A DNA stretch of 64,000 nucleotides, taken from contig JAZSPB010000033.1 of NCBI GenBank assembly GCA_045537235.1, forward strand, positions 1-64,000, in the 5' to 3' direction. Every line of letters starts with the position of its first letter. The stretch's first letter is position 1. The stretch is from RGIG8775 sp045537235. GTDB taxonomy: Bacteria > Bacillota > Clostridia > Oscillospirales > CAG-272. A program made the position numbers and the translations under genes. Shown piece by piece: positions 1 through 8,354 of this stretch. The notes beneath the pieces were generated by a model. It was not told where the DNA came from and ran no database searches. It saw only the letters and a program-made list of their open reading frames with translations.

Positions 1-24
1 ATTGAGCGCGTGGTGCTTGACTAA
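1..24 (+). CDS. 3' end of an unidentified gene
   Basis: The first eight codons read IERVVLD followed by TAA, in frame with the window edge. This looks like the tail of a plus-strand gene whose body lies upstream. Nothing can be said about function from seven residues. Confidence 0.3.
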   Translation: MERVVLD

Positions 25-100
25 AAATCAAAAAGGGCTTGCCGATTTCTCTGTTGTTCTTAACGGAGAAATTACGGGTGCCAAAAATCCGGCAGAGATA

Positions 101-128
101 TTGTTTTTCTGCCGATTTGTGGTATAAT
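101..128 (+). promoter_or_regulatory. promoter of the DUF559 gene
   Basis: TTGTTT (101-106), 16 bp, then TGG-TATAAT (120-128), an extended -10. A hairpin with arms CGGCAGA (90-96) and TCTGCCG (108-114) overlaps the -35 and could be the upstream gene's terminator or an operator. Confidence 0.55.
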
Positions 129-157
129 GGGTACGATAAAACTTTGGAGGAGTAAAT

Positions 158-529
158 ATGTCTCTTGATTATAATAAAAAGAATATTACTCTTGCCAAAA
201 ATCTTCGTAAAAATGCACCACCGCAAGAAAATCATTTGTGGTACGATTTTCTATCAAAATATGAGATCGGATTTCAAAGACAAAAAGCCATAGACAATTT
301 TATTGCAGACTTTTACAAAGTAAGACTGATCATAGAAATTGATGGGTCACAGCATTATACCGAAGACGGCAAACAAAAGGATGAATTCCGAACAGAAATA
401 CTTGAAGGGTATGATCTAAAGGTCATACGGTTTACAAACCGACAGATCAACACAAACTTTCGTGGTGTCTGCGAGTATATCGATGCCGCCGTAAAAGCCT
501 CCCCCCGAGAGGGAGGGGGACCGCGTTAG
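158..529 (+). CDS. DUF559 domain protein (Vsr/restriction-endonuclease-like fold)
   Basis: A 123-residue cytoplasmic protein of the DUF559 family, whose fold resembles very-short-patch-repair and restriction endonucleases. Visible family signatures are ENHLWYDFLS near residue 25, the core IIEIDGSQHY (about 57-67) that supplies the acidic and histidine active-site positions, and the closing strand VIRFTNRQI (about 88-97). Start ATG with GGAGG nine bases upstream (TTTGGAGGAGTAAAT). The last ten residues (ASPREGGGPR) and the stop lie inside a palindromic repeat beginning at 497, so the native C-terminus has been replaced or extended by the element. Family members are small and usually stand alone; substrate is unknown. 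Nuclease activity is inferred from fold only. Confidence 0.85.
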   Translation: MSLDYNKKNITLAKNLRKNAPPQENHLWYDFLSKYEIGFQRQKAIDNFIADFYKVRLIIEIDGSQHYTEDGKQKDEFRTEILEGYDLKVIRFTNRQINTNFRGVCEYIDAAVKASPREGGGPR

Positions 530-628
530 CGGTGGAAGGAGCCTGCGTGACTTTAGGTTTGGATAAATCTTATTGTATCGCGTTCTCCCTCAGTCGCCTA
601 CGGCGCCAGCTCCCTCCCGGAGGGAGCC
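497..628. repeat. palindromic interspersed repeat (MITE-like), family A
   Basis: A GC-rich imperfect inverted repeat. The left part (497-548) holds the 3' end of the DUF559 gene; the right part (578-628), reverse-complemented, begins GGCTCCCTCCGGGAGGGAG and aligns with it. It shares layout and outer sequence (GGCTCCCT...AGGGAG) with the element at 44640-44756. No transposase is present, so it would be a non-autonomous element or a folded RNA/DNA unit. Confidence 0.7.
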
Positions 629-738
629 TCAGGGTACGCTCAACTTTAGGGGTATGGGCATAGCCCGAAGCCTTTGTAATACAAAGGCGAAACTGGCGAT
701 AAAAGAGAACAATGAATAAGAATTTGGCGGAGAGCAAG

Positions 739-1167
739 ATGCATAGAGTTTTTGGAATAAAAGATAATGCTGAATATTTAGACCGAGAGGGCGCATATCT
801 CATTCCTTGCCGCAACAATCAAGTTGGTGTGGTGCAAACCTCAAAAGGTTATTTCTTCTTAGGCGGAGGTTTGGAAAACGGAGAAAGTCACTTGGATTGT
901 ATCAAAAGAGAATGCATTGAAGAAGTCGGCTGTGCGCCATGTGTTGAGAAAAAATTGTGTTCTGCTGAAGCATATATGAAGCATCCGACGATTGGATACT
1001 TTCACCCAATTCAAACATATTACATTGGAAAATTGCTTGACAAAAAATACACCCCCACAGAAACAGACTACAATCTGTGCTGGATAGAATACAACCAATT
1101 AAAAGGAAAGCTGTTTGTTGAAATGCAAAATTGGGCATTAGAGCAACTATATGCATATATTGAGTAA
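739..1167 (+). CDS. Nudix hydrolase
   Basis: A 142-residue Nudix (MutT-like) hydrolase. The complete Nudix box GX5EX7REUXEEXGU is at residues 43-65 (GGLENGE ... RECIEEVGC), which binds the metal and cleaves a nucleoside diphosphate linked to another moiety; the substrate (oxidised dNTP, sugar nucleotide or other) cannot be read from sequence. I prefer the ATG at 739 to an in-frame ATG at 712, because GGAGAG sits at 729-734 just before 739 and family members begin near the motif VFGI. It lies 110 bases after a palindromic repeat and is followed by its own terminator. Confidence 0.88.
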   Translation: MHRVFGIKDNAEYLDREGAYLIPCRNNQVGVVQTSKGYFFLGGGLENGESHLDCIKRECIEEVGCAPCVEKKLCSAEAYMKHPTIGYFHPIQTYYIGKLLDKKYTPTETDYNLCWIEYNQLKGKLFVEMQNWALEQLYAYIE

Positions 1168-1204
1168 ATAGACCAATTCCAATTTATCCAACAGAACAAA
1201 ACAA

Positions 1205-1246
1205 CCCCCGATAGACTGTGAAATCTGTCGGGGGTAATTATTTTTT
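1205..1246 (+). terminator. rho-independent terminator of the Nudix gene
   Basis: Arms CCCCCGATAGA (1205-1215) and TCTGTCGGGGG (1224-1234), then a T-rich run ending at 1246. Confidence 0.8.
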
Positions 1247-1357
1247 ACTACGGAGCAAGGCTATAATATTATGATTTCTCCGCTAAGAACATCACACATT
1301 TGTGGGTGCAGTTTTTTGTATAGATTTTTAGTTATACTTTTATATAAATATTTGTAC

Positions 1358-1386
1358 TTGATTATATTTTAGGTTTGTGCTATAAT
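1358..1386 (+). promoter_or_regulatory. sigma-A promoter of the M20 peptidase operon
   Basis: TTGATT (1358-1363), 17 bp spacer, TATAAT (1381-1386), 36 bases before the start codon. Confidence 0.75.
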
Positions 1387-1422
1387 TAAATGAAATATAA
1401 AATGCGCTGTGGAGGAATCAAA

Positions 1423-2574
1423 ATGGATTGCGAAAAACTGTTTGCGACAATTGACGGATTGTACGAGTCTTACTTGGATATTTGGGAGGACGTGTGCAAC
1501 ATTGAAAGCCCCACGCAGGAAAAGGCGCGTGTGGATGCGGTGGGAAAGTATTTTTCCGATATTGCCGAAAAGCATGGTTGGGAGGTCGAGATCTTTGAGT
1601 CGATAACCTCGGGAAATGTGGTTTGCATTACCATGAATTCCGACGTGGATGCTGCCCCCGTTACCTACTCGGCGCATATGGATACCGTTCATCCCGTTGG
1701 CTCCTTCGGTACACCTGCGGTAAGACGTGAGGGTGACAAGATGTACGGTCCCGGTGTTACCGACTGCAAGGGCGGTCTTGTGGCGGCGCTTCTTGCCATG
1801 GATGCGCTGGAGCGTTGCGGCTTCCGCAGCCGTCCCATTCGTTTCCTTCTCCAGAGTGACGAGGAAGGGGGAAGCCGAGTCAGCAATAAGGCTACTATCG
1901 GATATATGTGCCAAAAATCCCTTGACTCAATTGCCTTTTTCAACTTGGAAGGCGGAACCGAGGGAACTGCGTGCGTGGAGCGAAAGGGAATTTTGACATA
2001 TTTGATCAAGGTGAAGGGCGTTGAGGCGCATTCTTCTCTTTGCGCGGTTGCCGGTGCCAATGCCATCGCTGCGGCGGCACATATGATATTGGAGCTGGAA
2101 AAGTATAAGGATAATGAAGGGATCACTTGTAACTGCGGTACCATCAGAGGCGGAACGGCGCACAACACCGTGGCGGGCTATTGTGAATTTGGTGTGAATA
2201 TCCGCTTTGTAAATGCCGAACAGCGGGCGCAGATCGCGGAGGTCGTACATCGCTTGGCGGCTTCCCCCTATGTACCCGAATGTCAGATCGAGGTGGAGGA
2301 GTACGGTTCTCGTCCTGCGATGGAACGCGTGGAGAGAAATCTTGCACTGCTGGAGACCGTCAACGGTATTTTTGCAGAAAATGGACTGTCTCGCCTTGAG
2401 CCCGCCAAGAGAACAGGCGGTTCGGATGCGGCGCAGATCACCGAGTCGGGGATTCCGTGCTTGGATAGTCTTGGTCCTATCGGCGGAAGGATTCATTCTC
2501 CCGACGAATATGCTTTCATGGAAACATTGAAGGACTCCGCCAAGCGTCTCGCGGCGGTTGCTTACTGCATATAA
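1423..2574 (+). CDS. M20 family metallopeptidase (ArgE/DapE/CPG2-like)
   Basis: A 383-residue cytoplasmic di-zinc amidohydrolase of peptidase family M20. Metal and catalytic positions are visible: HMD (H85, D87), TDCKGG (D114), the catalytic pair DEEGG (E146/E147), NLEGG near 178, EAHSS in the lid domain and the C-terminal histidine in GRIHSPDE. The family hydrolyses N-acyl amino acids or small peptides; the exact substrate is not evident. Start ATG 1423 follows GGAGG (1411-1415) by seven bases, which excludes the in-frame ATG at 1390. It is co-transcribed with the alkaline-phosphatase-fold gene 18 bases downstream, an uncommon pairing. No signal peptide. Confidence 0.88.
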   Translation: MDCEKLFATIDGLYESYLDIWEDVCNIESPTQEKARVDAVGKYFSDIAEKHGWEVEIFESITSGNVVCITMNSDVDAAPVTYSAHMDTVHPVGSFGTPAVRREGDKMYGPGVTDCKGGLVAALLAMDALERCGFRSRPIRFLLQSDEEGGSRVSNKATIGYMCQKSLDSIAFFNLEGGTEGTACVERKGILTYLIKVKGVEAHSSLCAVAGANAIAAAAHMILELEKYKDNEGITCNCGTIRGGTAHNTVAGYCEFGVNIRFVNAEQRAQIAEVVHRLAASPYVPECQIEVEEYGSRPAMERVERNLALLETVNGIFAENGLSRLEPAKRTGGSDAAQITESGIPCLDSLGPIGGRIHSPDEYAFMETLKDSAKRLAAVAYCI

Positions 2575-2592
2575 AAGAAGGAGGATCACATC

Positions 2593-3399
2593 ATGGAGAT
2601 CAACAATACATCAATTGATACATTGTGTGCGGCATTGGCTTATGCCATGGGCATTGAGCCGCCGAAATTCGCCGCCGAGGCTTGCTCTGAACTTGTGGAA
2701 TATATTGACAAGGCTTTTTCGGGTAAAAAGGCAGATCGGGTTTTCATGTACAATCCGGATGCCATCGGACAGTGGGTCTACGAAAAATACCCTCACCTGA
2801 TGAAAGAGGTGACGGAGCGTACCGAACAGCAGGTGTCATTCCGAACGGTCATGCCGTCGGTCACTCCCGTTTGCTTTGGTACCATTTATACGGGCGCTCA
2901 GCCCGAGGTTCACGGCATCCGCAAGTACGAAAAGCCCGTGATCACCATTGATACCTTGTTTGATGCCCTTATCCGCGCGGGCAAAAAGCCTGTTATCGTG
3001 GCATACGGAAAAAGCTCTTTGGGTAAGATCTTTTTGGAGAGAGAGATGGATTATTTCATTTACAACAATGTGGATGAAGTCAATGCCAAAGCTGCGGAGA
3101 TCATCATGGAGGATAAATACGATTTTGTGGTGGTCTATAACGGCAATTATGATACGTTTATGCACAAATTCGGCCCGGAAAGCATAGAGGCACTGGGAGA
3201 GCTCCGCGCTAACTCTCATACCTTTGGCACATTTGACGAGCTGATCGGTCGGCATTGGACACAACACAATACACTTGTGGGCTTTGCTATGGATCACGGC
3301 TGTCACGAGATCGACGGTGCTTCTGGCTCCCACGGTCTTGATATGCCGGAGGACTTGAATGTGGTTCATTTCTACAAAACGTTTGTCGCAGAGAAGTGA
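2593..3399 (+). CDS. alkaline-phosphatase-superfamily hydrolase (type I phosphodiesterase-like), short form
   Basis: A 268-residue protein with the signature of the alkaline phosphatase/nucleotide pyrophosphatase superfamily: a nucleophile segment SVTPVCFGTIYTG followed by PEVHGI (about 88-108), a metal segment containing YDTFMHKFGP (about 191), and GFAMDHGCHEID plus a late SHG (about 233-250). These provide the Asp/His ligands of the two-metal site. It is shorter than typical members (about 400 residues) and lacks a signal peptide, so it is likely cytoplasmic. RBS AGGAGG eight bases before ATG. Being 18 bases behind the M20 peptidase suggests the two act on one phosphorylated or acylated metabolite; that is inference. 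Confidence 0.75.
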   Translation: MEINNTSIDTLCAALAYAMGIEPPKFAAEACSELVEYIDKAFSGKKADRVFMYNPDAIGQWVYEKYPHLMKEVTERTEQQVSFRTVMPSVTPVCFGTIYTGAQPEVHGIRKYEKPVITIDTLFDALIRAGKKPVIVAYGKSSLGKIFLEREMDYFIYNNVDEVNAKAAEIIMEDKYDFVVVYNGNYDTFMHKFGPESIEALGELRANSHTFGTFDELIGRHWTQHNTLVGFAMDHGCHEIDGASGSHGLDMPEDLNVVHFYKTFVAEK

Positions 3400-3600
3400 T
3401 TCGTAAACAATTTGCCCTGATAGCATCTTTGTTTGACTTGCACGGGAGATGACCCCTCTTGCGTAAGTGAAGGAATCCGAGTCTAATATTTTACAGGTAC
3501 TGTCAAACAAGCATGAGGGCAGTTGCGTGAGTGCGGAGATGCGGGGACATTGAGAAAGACATTTTTTGAGATTGCCCAATACGGAGAGCTCAAATTTTGA

Positions 3601-3658
3601 AAAACACCGAGATATTAAGTGAACTTTTTGGGTTCTCCTTAATTTCTCGGTGTTTTTT
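3601..3658. terminator. bidirectional terminator
   Basis: AAAACACCGAGA and TCTCGGTGTTTT arms with an inner ATTAAG/CTTAAT pair, between convergent genes. The 200 bases before it (3400-3600) hold no recognisable gene. Confidence 0.8.
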
Positions 3659-3737
3659 ATAACTTTTTGCTTTTTCTATCGTGTTTTGACATTTGAGAGC
3701 AAAACATCCTGTAAAAACATACCCTTGTGGGGGAATG

Positions 3738-4805
3738 TTACAGTTTCACGGCTTTGCCCGTGCGAATGCTTTCATAGCATGCATTCATCACTTCAATGGT
3801 GGCTTTGTGCCAGCGAAGATTGATGAGAGGTGTTTTGTTCTCACGGATGCAGGTGAGGAATTCGTCAATCAGACCGATCCATTCGTCAAAGTAAGTGTAC
3901 TGGACGGTATAGCGGTCGTTGGGAGCACCGTTGTGGTAAACATTGGGACCGAAACAGTCGACAAGTACAGAGGAATCGGCATTGTGTACGGTCAGATTGA
4001 CTTCCATTCGCTTGGGAGCCACTTCCCACCCCGGACCGGGAACACCGAGACGCTCTTCCATTCTTGACCAGGAAGGATCGAGGGAGAAGATGACACCGTT
4101 TTTCATCTTGCCCATGACCGAAAGCATATCTTCTTCTTCAATGTCGGGGCGGATATTGGGGGCGACGCGGGCAAACACGGTGTCAAATTCGCTTCCGGTC
4201 ACATGACGGATCAGATCGAAAATGTGGGGGTGGTCGCAAAGTGCACCGCCGCGGCAGCGGTTGTCGCCGTCAGAAAGGGGAACTCGCTTGCCGTAGCTTT
4301 TCTCGGGAATTCCTTGCCAAGGGAAAGCCCAGACGGGAGAGAGTGTGATATTGGTGGCATTGAAGGCATCCATGGGCTTGCCGTCGACCACCTCGCGGAA
4401 TCGCTTGACCACAGGATTATAGTGAAGCTCCAACTCGATTTGACAAACGATACCCGCTTCATCGGCAAGACGGATCATTTCGTCGTATTCTGCCATGTCA
4501 AAGGTGGGGATCTTCATCGAGAGAATGTGGATACCGCGCTCACAGCAAAGCTTGACTTGGCGCAGATGATCGCTGTTTTCGCTGGCAAGCACTACCGCTT
4601 CGATCTCGGGATGGGCATCCAGCATGGCTTCGTCACTGTCGTAGCAAGGAATTCCGTCTACACTGTTCAAAAATATCTCTTTGACGGTTTCGTTGGCAGT
4701 AGAGACCGCGATCCAGTTGAGCTTGGGGTTGTCGCGGAGAACCTGATAATATTTTCTTGTATGTCCGTGGGTCATGGACATCATGGCAATGTTCAAGGGT
4801 TTCAT
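3738..4805 (-). CDS. Gfo/Idh/MocA family oxidoreductase
   Basis: A 355-residue NAD(P)-dependent sugar dehydrogenase-type protein. The N-terminal Rossmann half begins MKPLNIAMMSMTHGH, where a GH pair replaces the usual GxGxxG, followed by the typical LASENSDHLRQVKL and the ISMKIPTF segment that corresponds to the EKP motif (here MKIP). The C-terminal half carries GALCDHPHIFDLIRHVTGSE, the conserved substrate-side histidine helix. Start 4805 (ATG) lies after GGTAGGAGG; the open frame extends upstream only as read-through of the preceding gene. It is the last gene of the sugar operon. Substrate probably a sugar, inositol or sugar acid; not assignable. Confidence 0.85.
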   Translation of the reverse strand: MKPLNIAMMSMTHGHTRKYYQVLRDNPKLNWIAVSTANETVKEIFLNSVDGIPCYDSDEAMLDAHPEIEAVVLASENSDHLRQVKLCCERGIHILSMKIPTFDMAEYDEMIRLADEAGIVCQIELELHYNPVVKRFREVVDGKPMDAFNATNITLSPVWAFPWQGIPEKSYGKRVPLSDGDNRCRGGALCDHPHIFDLIRHVTGSEFDTVFARVAPNIRPDIEEEDMLSVMGKMKNGVIFSLDPSWSRMEERLGVPGPGWEVAPKRMEVNLTVHNADSSVLVDCFGPNVYHNGAPNDRYTVQYTYFDEWIGLIDEFLTCIRENKTPLINLRWHKATIEVMNACYESIRTGKAVKL

Positions 4806-4821
4806 CTTTGTACCTCCTACC

Positions 4822-5508
4822 TTAAAGAATGATATTTTCAAGTGTTTCGGCAGATTTGTATACGGCGCGAACCAGCTTGGAAAGGATATCGGATTCTTTG
4901 TTAAACGTACGGCGAACCGCCTCGTCACGAGCCGCCGCAAAGGCCGCGCGAACTGTGGAGACGGCGACGATATCCAGCCCGAACAGTTCATAGTCTACAT
5001 CGGTGTATTTTTCATTTTTGTTTCCGTAAACATAGACGGAGGATTGCATTACCTGCGTGTCCACGTTCATGTCGCAGGCAATACCGCGAGCGGTGATGAC
5101 CTCGTGCTTGCTGATGCGTTCTTCGTTCTCGGGCAGGGTCGTGGCGAGTTCAATGGTACAGACGACTCCCGATACCAGCTTGAGCGATACATTGAGGGCG
5201 GCTCCGTTTCCAATGGCAAAAATCTCTTTGATCTCCGTGCCAAGGACAAAGCGGCAAATATCAAGCTCGCGAATGAGAAGCTCCTCCATACTGTCGCTCC
5301 TGTGACCGATGCTGATAATGCGGAAGACGCTAATACCGTCAACGGTTTTGCTGTCCACCAGCTTTTTCAATTCTTCGAAGCGGCGTTCATATCGCCAAGG
5401 GAGAAGGGGAATCTCCTTGTCGTCGATAGACGCGAGACGGGTGCCGACCAATGTTGCCGAGGCGTCGACACTGTATTTTTGAATTAACATATTCAGTCTT
5501 TCTTGCAT
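4822..5508 (-). CDS. orphan Gfo/Idh-type C-terminal (substrate) domain protein
   Basis: A 228-residue protein with no GxGxxG nucleotide-binding domain. After a short leader it runs straight into features of the alpha/beta C-terminal domain of Gfo/Idh dehydrogenases: SMEELLIRELDICRFVLGTE (the long helix), NVSLKLVSGVVCTIEL (sheet strands), then a small C-terminal helix. It is placed 16 bases before a complete Gfo/Idh gene in the same operon. RBS AAAGGA six bases before ATG 5508. It may form a mixed oligomer with the neighbour or be a non-catalytic sugar-binding partner. The assignment rests on weak sequence resemblance; a structure prediction would settle it. Confidence 0.5.
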   Translation of the reverse strand: MQERLNMLIQKYSVDASATLVGTRLASIDDKEIPLLPWRYERRFEELKKLVDSKTVDGISVFRIISIGHRSDSMEELLIRELDICRFVLGTEIKEIFAIGNGAALNVSLKLVSGVVCTIELATTLPENEERISKHEVITARGIACDMNVDTQVMQSSVYVYGNKNEKYTDVDYELFGLDIVAVSTVRAAFAAARDEAVRRTFNKESDILSKLVRAVYKSAETLENIIL

Positions 5509-5602
5509 GATGAATCCTTTCTGATAATATTGATATTTTTTGTTTTGCCGCCGTAAGATACGGTCTTTGCTTGGAAATTTCAAGAAAGATCTTGGCGGTG
5601 TG

Positions 5603-6448
5603 TTATTCTGTAGGCAGGTTGTTTTTTATTTGGTCAATGGTTTTTCTTGTGGGAATGGCAGATACGGCATATTTGCCCGTAACACTGATGGAGGAGGCCA
5701 GATTGGCGAGCCTTACCGCATCTCCTAAGGCAGATCCGGAAGAAAGTTCCGCTGCGAGTACACCGTTAAAGGTATCGCCGGCTCCCGTTGTGTCAATGAC
5801 CTTGCCTGCTTTTACGGCGGGGATATGCTCGTCTGTGGCGCCGATATAGCAGCCGCGAGCACCGAGTGTAATAACAAGGTTTTTGCCGTCAAGTCCTTCT
5901 GTTTCGTGTTCGTTGGGCGTGAAAAGGTCGATGTTTTCCAGAAGAAGGTCACAGCACTTTCTCGAGGGCGCAGGATTGAGAATGACCTTTACACCATTCT
6001 GCTTGGCAATCTCTGCGGCACGAAGATTGATCGCCTCGTCTGTTTCGTTGGTCAAAAGCAATATATCGGCTGCTTTGATCTTATCCTCAAACAGCACTAT
6101 ATCCTCTGCATCAAGCTGTGCTCCCTGATATACGGTGACGCGATTGCTACCCGAAGCATCGGTAACAATGGCGGCAAACGCAGTAGCCGTATTTTTTTTG
6201 ACCAAAACCGAGTCAATGTGTTCGTGATCCAAAAAGGCTTTGATCGAATCGCACCCATCAGAGCCGACCGCGGCGAAGAAGGAGACATTGGCACCGTATC
6301 TTGCTGCCGCAACAGCTTGGTTGAATCCCTTACCGCCCGGCTCAAAATGAATATCGGTGGCTTCGACGGTCTCGCCGCCCACATGGAATTTTTCCACGGG
6401 GAGAAAAACCGAATTCCCCACAATGCCGATGACAGCTACATTTTTCAT
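5603..6448 (-). CDS. PfkB/ribokinase family carbohydrate kinase
   Basis: A 281-residue sugar kinase. PfkB signature 1 GGKGFNQAVAAAR is at residues 38-50 and signature 2 DTTGAGDTFNGVLA near 228, with the catalytic Asp in GAGD. Phosphorylates a sugar hydroxyl with ATP. The start ATG overlaps the stop of the SIS gene by 4 bases (ATGA), indicating translational coupling; a much longer upstream open frame is only read-through. In context it would make the phosphosugar handled by the SIS isomerase. Ribose, a deoxyribonucleoside sugar or another pentose/hexose are all possible. Confidence 0.88.
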   Translation of the reverse strand: MKNVAVIGIVGNSVFLPVEKFHVGGETVEATDIHFEPGGKGFNQAVAAARYGANVSFFAAVGSDGCDSIKAFLDHEHIDSVLVKKNTATAFAAIVTDASGSNRVTVYQGAQLDAEDIVLFEDKIKAADILLLTNETDEAINLRAAEIAKQNGVKVILNPAPSRKCCDLLLENIDLFTPNEHETEGLDGKNLVITLGARGCYIGATDEHIPAVKAGKVIDTTGAGDTFNGVLAAELSSGSALGDAVRLANLASSISVTGKYAVSAIPTRKTIDQIKNNLPTE

Positions 6449-7146
6449 AGGTGCTTCACTCTCCCAAGGTAAAGATTTTCCAAAACCACATTGTGCTCCC
6501 GACCGCCGTCTGCGTTGCCGCTGATATAGACGGGAGGCGCCACGCCTTCCTCCAAAGCCAACTTTGCACCTTCGATCAGGCAAGTGTTGAGAATGAAGCA
6601 GGCTGCTGCTGTGGAAAGTCCTCCCATGCTTGCGGTCCCGACCTTGATGCACGCATCTCCGTAGGGGATCTTACAGTCGATGGCAACATCCACGTGTTCA
6701 TGTAGGGTTCCACCTCGACCGAAATAAGCGGAAGAGGATACACCAATCGACGGAATGGCGGCTTCTTTGGCGGCATCGGCCATCTCGACGGGAACTAAAT
6801 TTTTACCCGAAGCTGAAAAAATGAAGATCATATCCTTTGGAGTAGGGGTGTAGCGGCGGAAAATTTCTCGGGCAATTCCCGCCATTTTTTCCATTCGACT
6901 GGATTTGGCGGCACCGTTATGCAACATCAGGTCGGTATCGAGCATGGGGGAGACATTGGCGAGACCTCCCGCACGGTAAAAGGCATCGAGACCGGGCAGA
7001 TGTGAGTGACCGCAACCGAACACGAAGATCAAGCCGTCACGTTTAATGGTGTTTGCGACAAGACGCGAAGCCGAGACCAGATTTTCTTTTTCCTCCTCTT
7101 CAATTTGTGCGAGGATGGAAGTGATCTTGTTTAAATATTCGCTCAT
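6445..7146 (-). CDS. SIS-domain sugar-phosphate isomerase-like protein (UPF0309 type)
   Basis: A 233-residue single SIS-domain protein. FGCGHSH (about 43-49) and FSASGKN (about 110) are the two phosphate-cradling loops of SIS domains, and AGGLANVSPMLD is characteristic of UPF0309 proteins. Such proteins isomerise or otherwise process phosphosugars. ATG 7146 follows AAAGG by seven bases; a GTG two codons earlier is less likely. Fifteen bases after the TIM-barrel gene and overlapping the kinase gene by four, so it belongs to one operon. Confidence 0.8.
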   Translation of the reverse strand: MSEYLNKITSILAQIEEEEKENLVSASRLVANTIKRDGLIFVFGCGHSHLPGLDAFYRAGGLANVSPMLDTDLMLHNGAAKSSRMEKMAGIAREIFRRYTPTPKDMIFIFSASGKNLVPVEMADAAKEAAIPSIGVSSSAYFGRGGTLHEHVDVAIDCKIPYGDACIKVGTASMGGLSTAAACFILNTCLIEGAKLALEEGVAPPVYISGNADGGREHNVVLENLYLGRVKHL

Positions 7147-7161
7147 AAGCACACCTTTGCT

Positions 7162-8199
7162 TTATTGTTCCGACTTGAGAACACGACGGTAGTTTTCACC
7201 GATACGATCCCAAAGGGCGATGGGGTCTTTGGCCGCAACCGACGTGCCGTAACCGCCGCGATAAGTCCATGTGGCGAGTCTGTCAACACCGAGACGCTCG
7301 TAAAGGTCGACAACCTCGTCAATCTGCGCCAAGTCATCGGGACGCTTGTTATAGCCCATGATCCATCGCTCGGATTGTTTGCCGTACTTCTTGGCCATGG
7401 CCACGGTGCGTTCGGTGATCTCCTCAAAGAAGCTGCGGGGAAGAGACCAGTTGATGATGGTGGTGGAGAATACGTCGAAATAAGGGCAAGAGGCTACCAT
7501 ATCCCAGTTGTCATAACCGCGAAGCTCGGTAACGTAGTAGCTGTTGAGAGTGGCATGAACACAGCAGGTGATCTCCAGCTTGGGATTGTATTCCTTAAGG
7601 GCGCGGGAAACATCTACCAAGGTCTCCATCGCTTCGCGCCAGCGGAATTGTTTGACATCGTCATTCATGAATTTTGGCATTTCATAACCGTAATAAGCCT
7701 CGAATTTTCTCATGCACTCGGGGCAACGGCATGCCCAATCGTCACCCGCACCGCCCGTGATAGAGGCATAGGACTTAGGATAGGCATAATGAGGCTCATC
7801 CCAGAAAAAGCCGTCCACCTCGGTATTCTTGGCCAGCTTTAGGCAGATGTTGCGGAAATAGTCTCGGAAGGCATTGGTGTTAAAACAAGCGGCATTGAGC
7901 ACTTCTCCGGTATAGGCAGAGACTTGACGGTGATGAATGTTGTTTTGCAAGAACAAGCTGACCTGTTCACCGCCGAAATATTTTCCGATTCCCCAAGTGT
8001 CGGCAATAACGCGAAGACCAACCTTGTGTGCCGTCTTTACGATGTTATTGATGTTGGGAAACCAGAAATCCATATCAAACTCGGTGATAGCGAGGATGAC
8101 GGTGTCGCATCCGTGTGCTTTCATTTCGAGAAAGTCTTTTTCTGCGTGCTCCTCGTAATTGAGACCGTAATAGCTGACGCCCGTGTGTTTGATCGACAT
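7162..8199 (-). CDS. TIM-barrel protein resembling a glycoside hydrolase, family unknown
   Basis: A 345-residue soluble protein without signal peptide. An N-terminal beta/alpha pattern (GCDTVILAITEFD, then GLRVIADTWGIG) is followed by VDGFFWDEPH at 128-137, a strand-end acidic motif like that of GH-type barrels, and a CRCPEC cluster at 157-162 that is usual in uncharacterised clostridial glycosidase-like proteins and may bind metal. Further on, CVHATLNSYY and WTYRGGYGTS fit late barrel strands. First gene of the operon, downstream of a promoter divergent from the AraC gene. It could cleave an imported oligosaccharide inside the cell, or be an isomerase or epimerase of similar fold. Confidence 0.5.
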   Translation of the reverse strand: MSIKHTGVSYYGLNYEEHAEKDFLEMKAHGCDTVILAITEFDMDFWFPNINNIVKTAHKVGLRVIADTWGIGKYFGGEQVSLFLQNNIHHRQVSAYTGEVLNAACFNTNAFRDYFRNICLKLAKNTEVDGFFWDEPHYAYPKSYASITGGAGDDWACRCPECMRKFEAYYGYEMPKFMNDDVKQFRWREAMETLVDVSRALKEYNPKLEITCCVHATLNSYYVTELRGYDNWDMVASCPYFDVFSTTIINWSLPRSFFEEITERTVAMAKKYGKQSERWIMGYNKRPDDLAQIDEVVDLYERLGVDRLATWTYRGGYGTSVAAKDPIALWDRIGENYRRVLKSEQ

Positions 8200-8235
8200 A
8201 GGATATCCTCCTTAAAAATAAATTTCTTTAACTAC

Positions 8236-8264
8236 AGAATACCATTTCAAAGAAGGTTGCACAA
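8236..8264 (-). promoter_or_regulatory. promoter of the minus-strand sugar operon
   Basis: On the minus strand: TTGTGC (8264-8259), 17 bp, TATTCT (8241-8236), 36 bases before the TIM-barrel gene. The non-consensus -35 fits an activator-dependent promoter. Confidence 0.55.
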
Positions 8265-8306
8265 TGAAGATTTCATAACAAAATTTATACATTTCCGAAC
8301 TTTTTC

Positions 8307-8335
8307 TTGACGCAAGTCACAAACCGTGCTATACT
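8307..8335 (+). promoter_or_regulatory. promoter of the AraC-family gene
   Basis: TTGACG (8307-8312), 17 bp, TATACT (8330-8335), 20 bases before the GTG start. Confidence 0.7.
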
Positions 8336-8354
8336 GTTTTTGAGGTGATGCGCT

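Noticed and set aside
2836..3579. A 247-residue frame antisense to the phosphatase-fold gene
   Set aside because: No family signature and it overlaps a well-supported operon.
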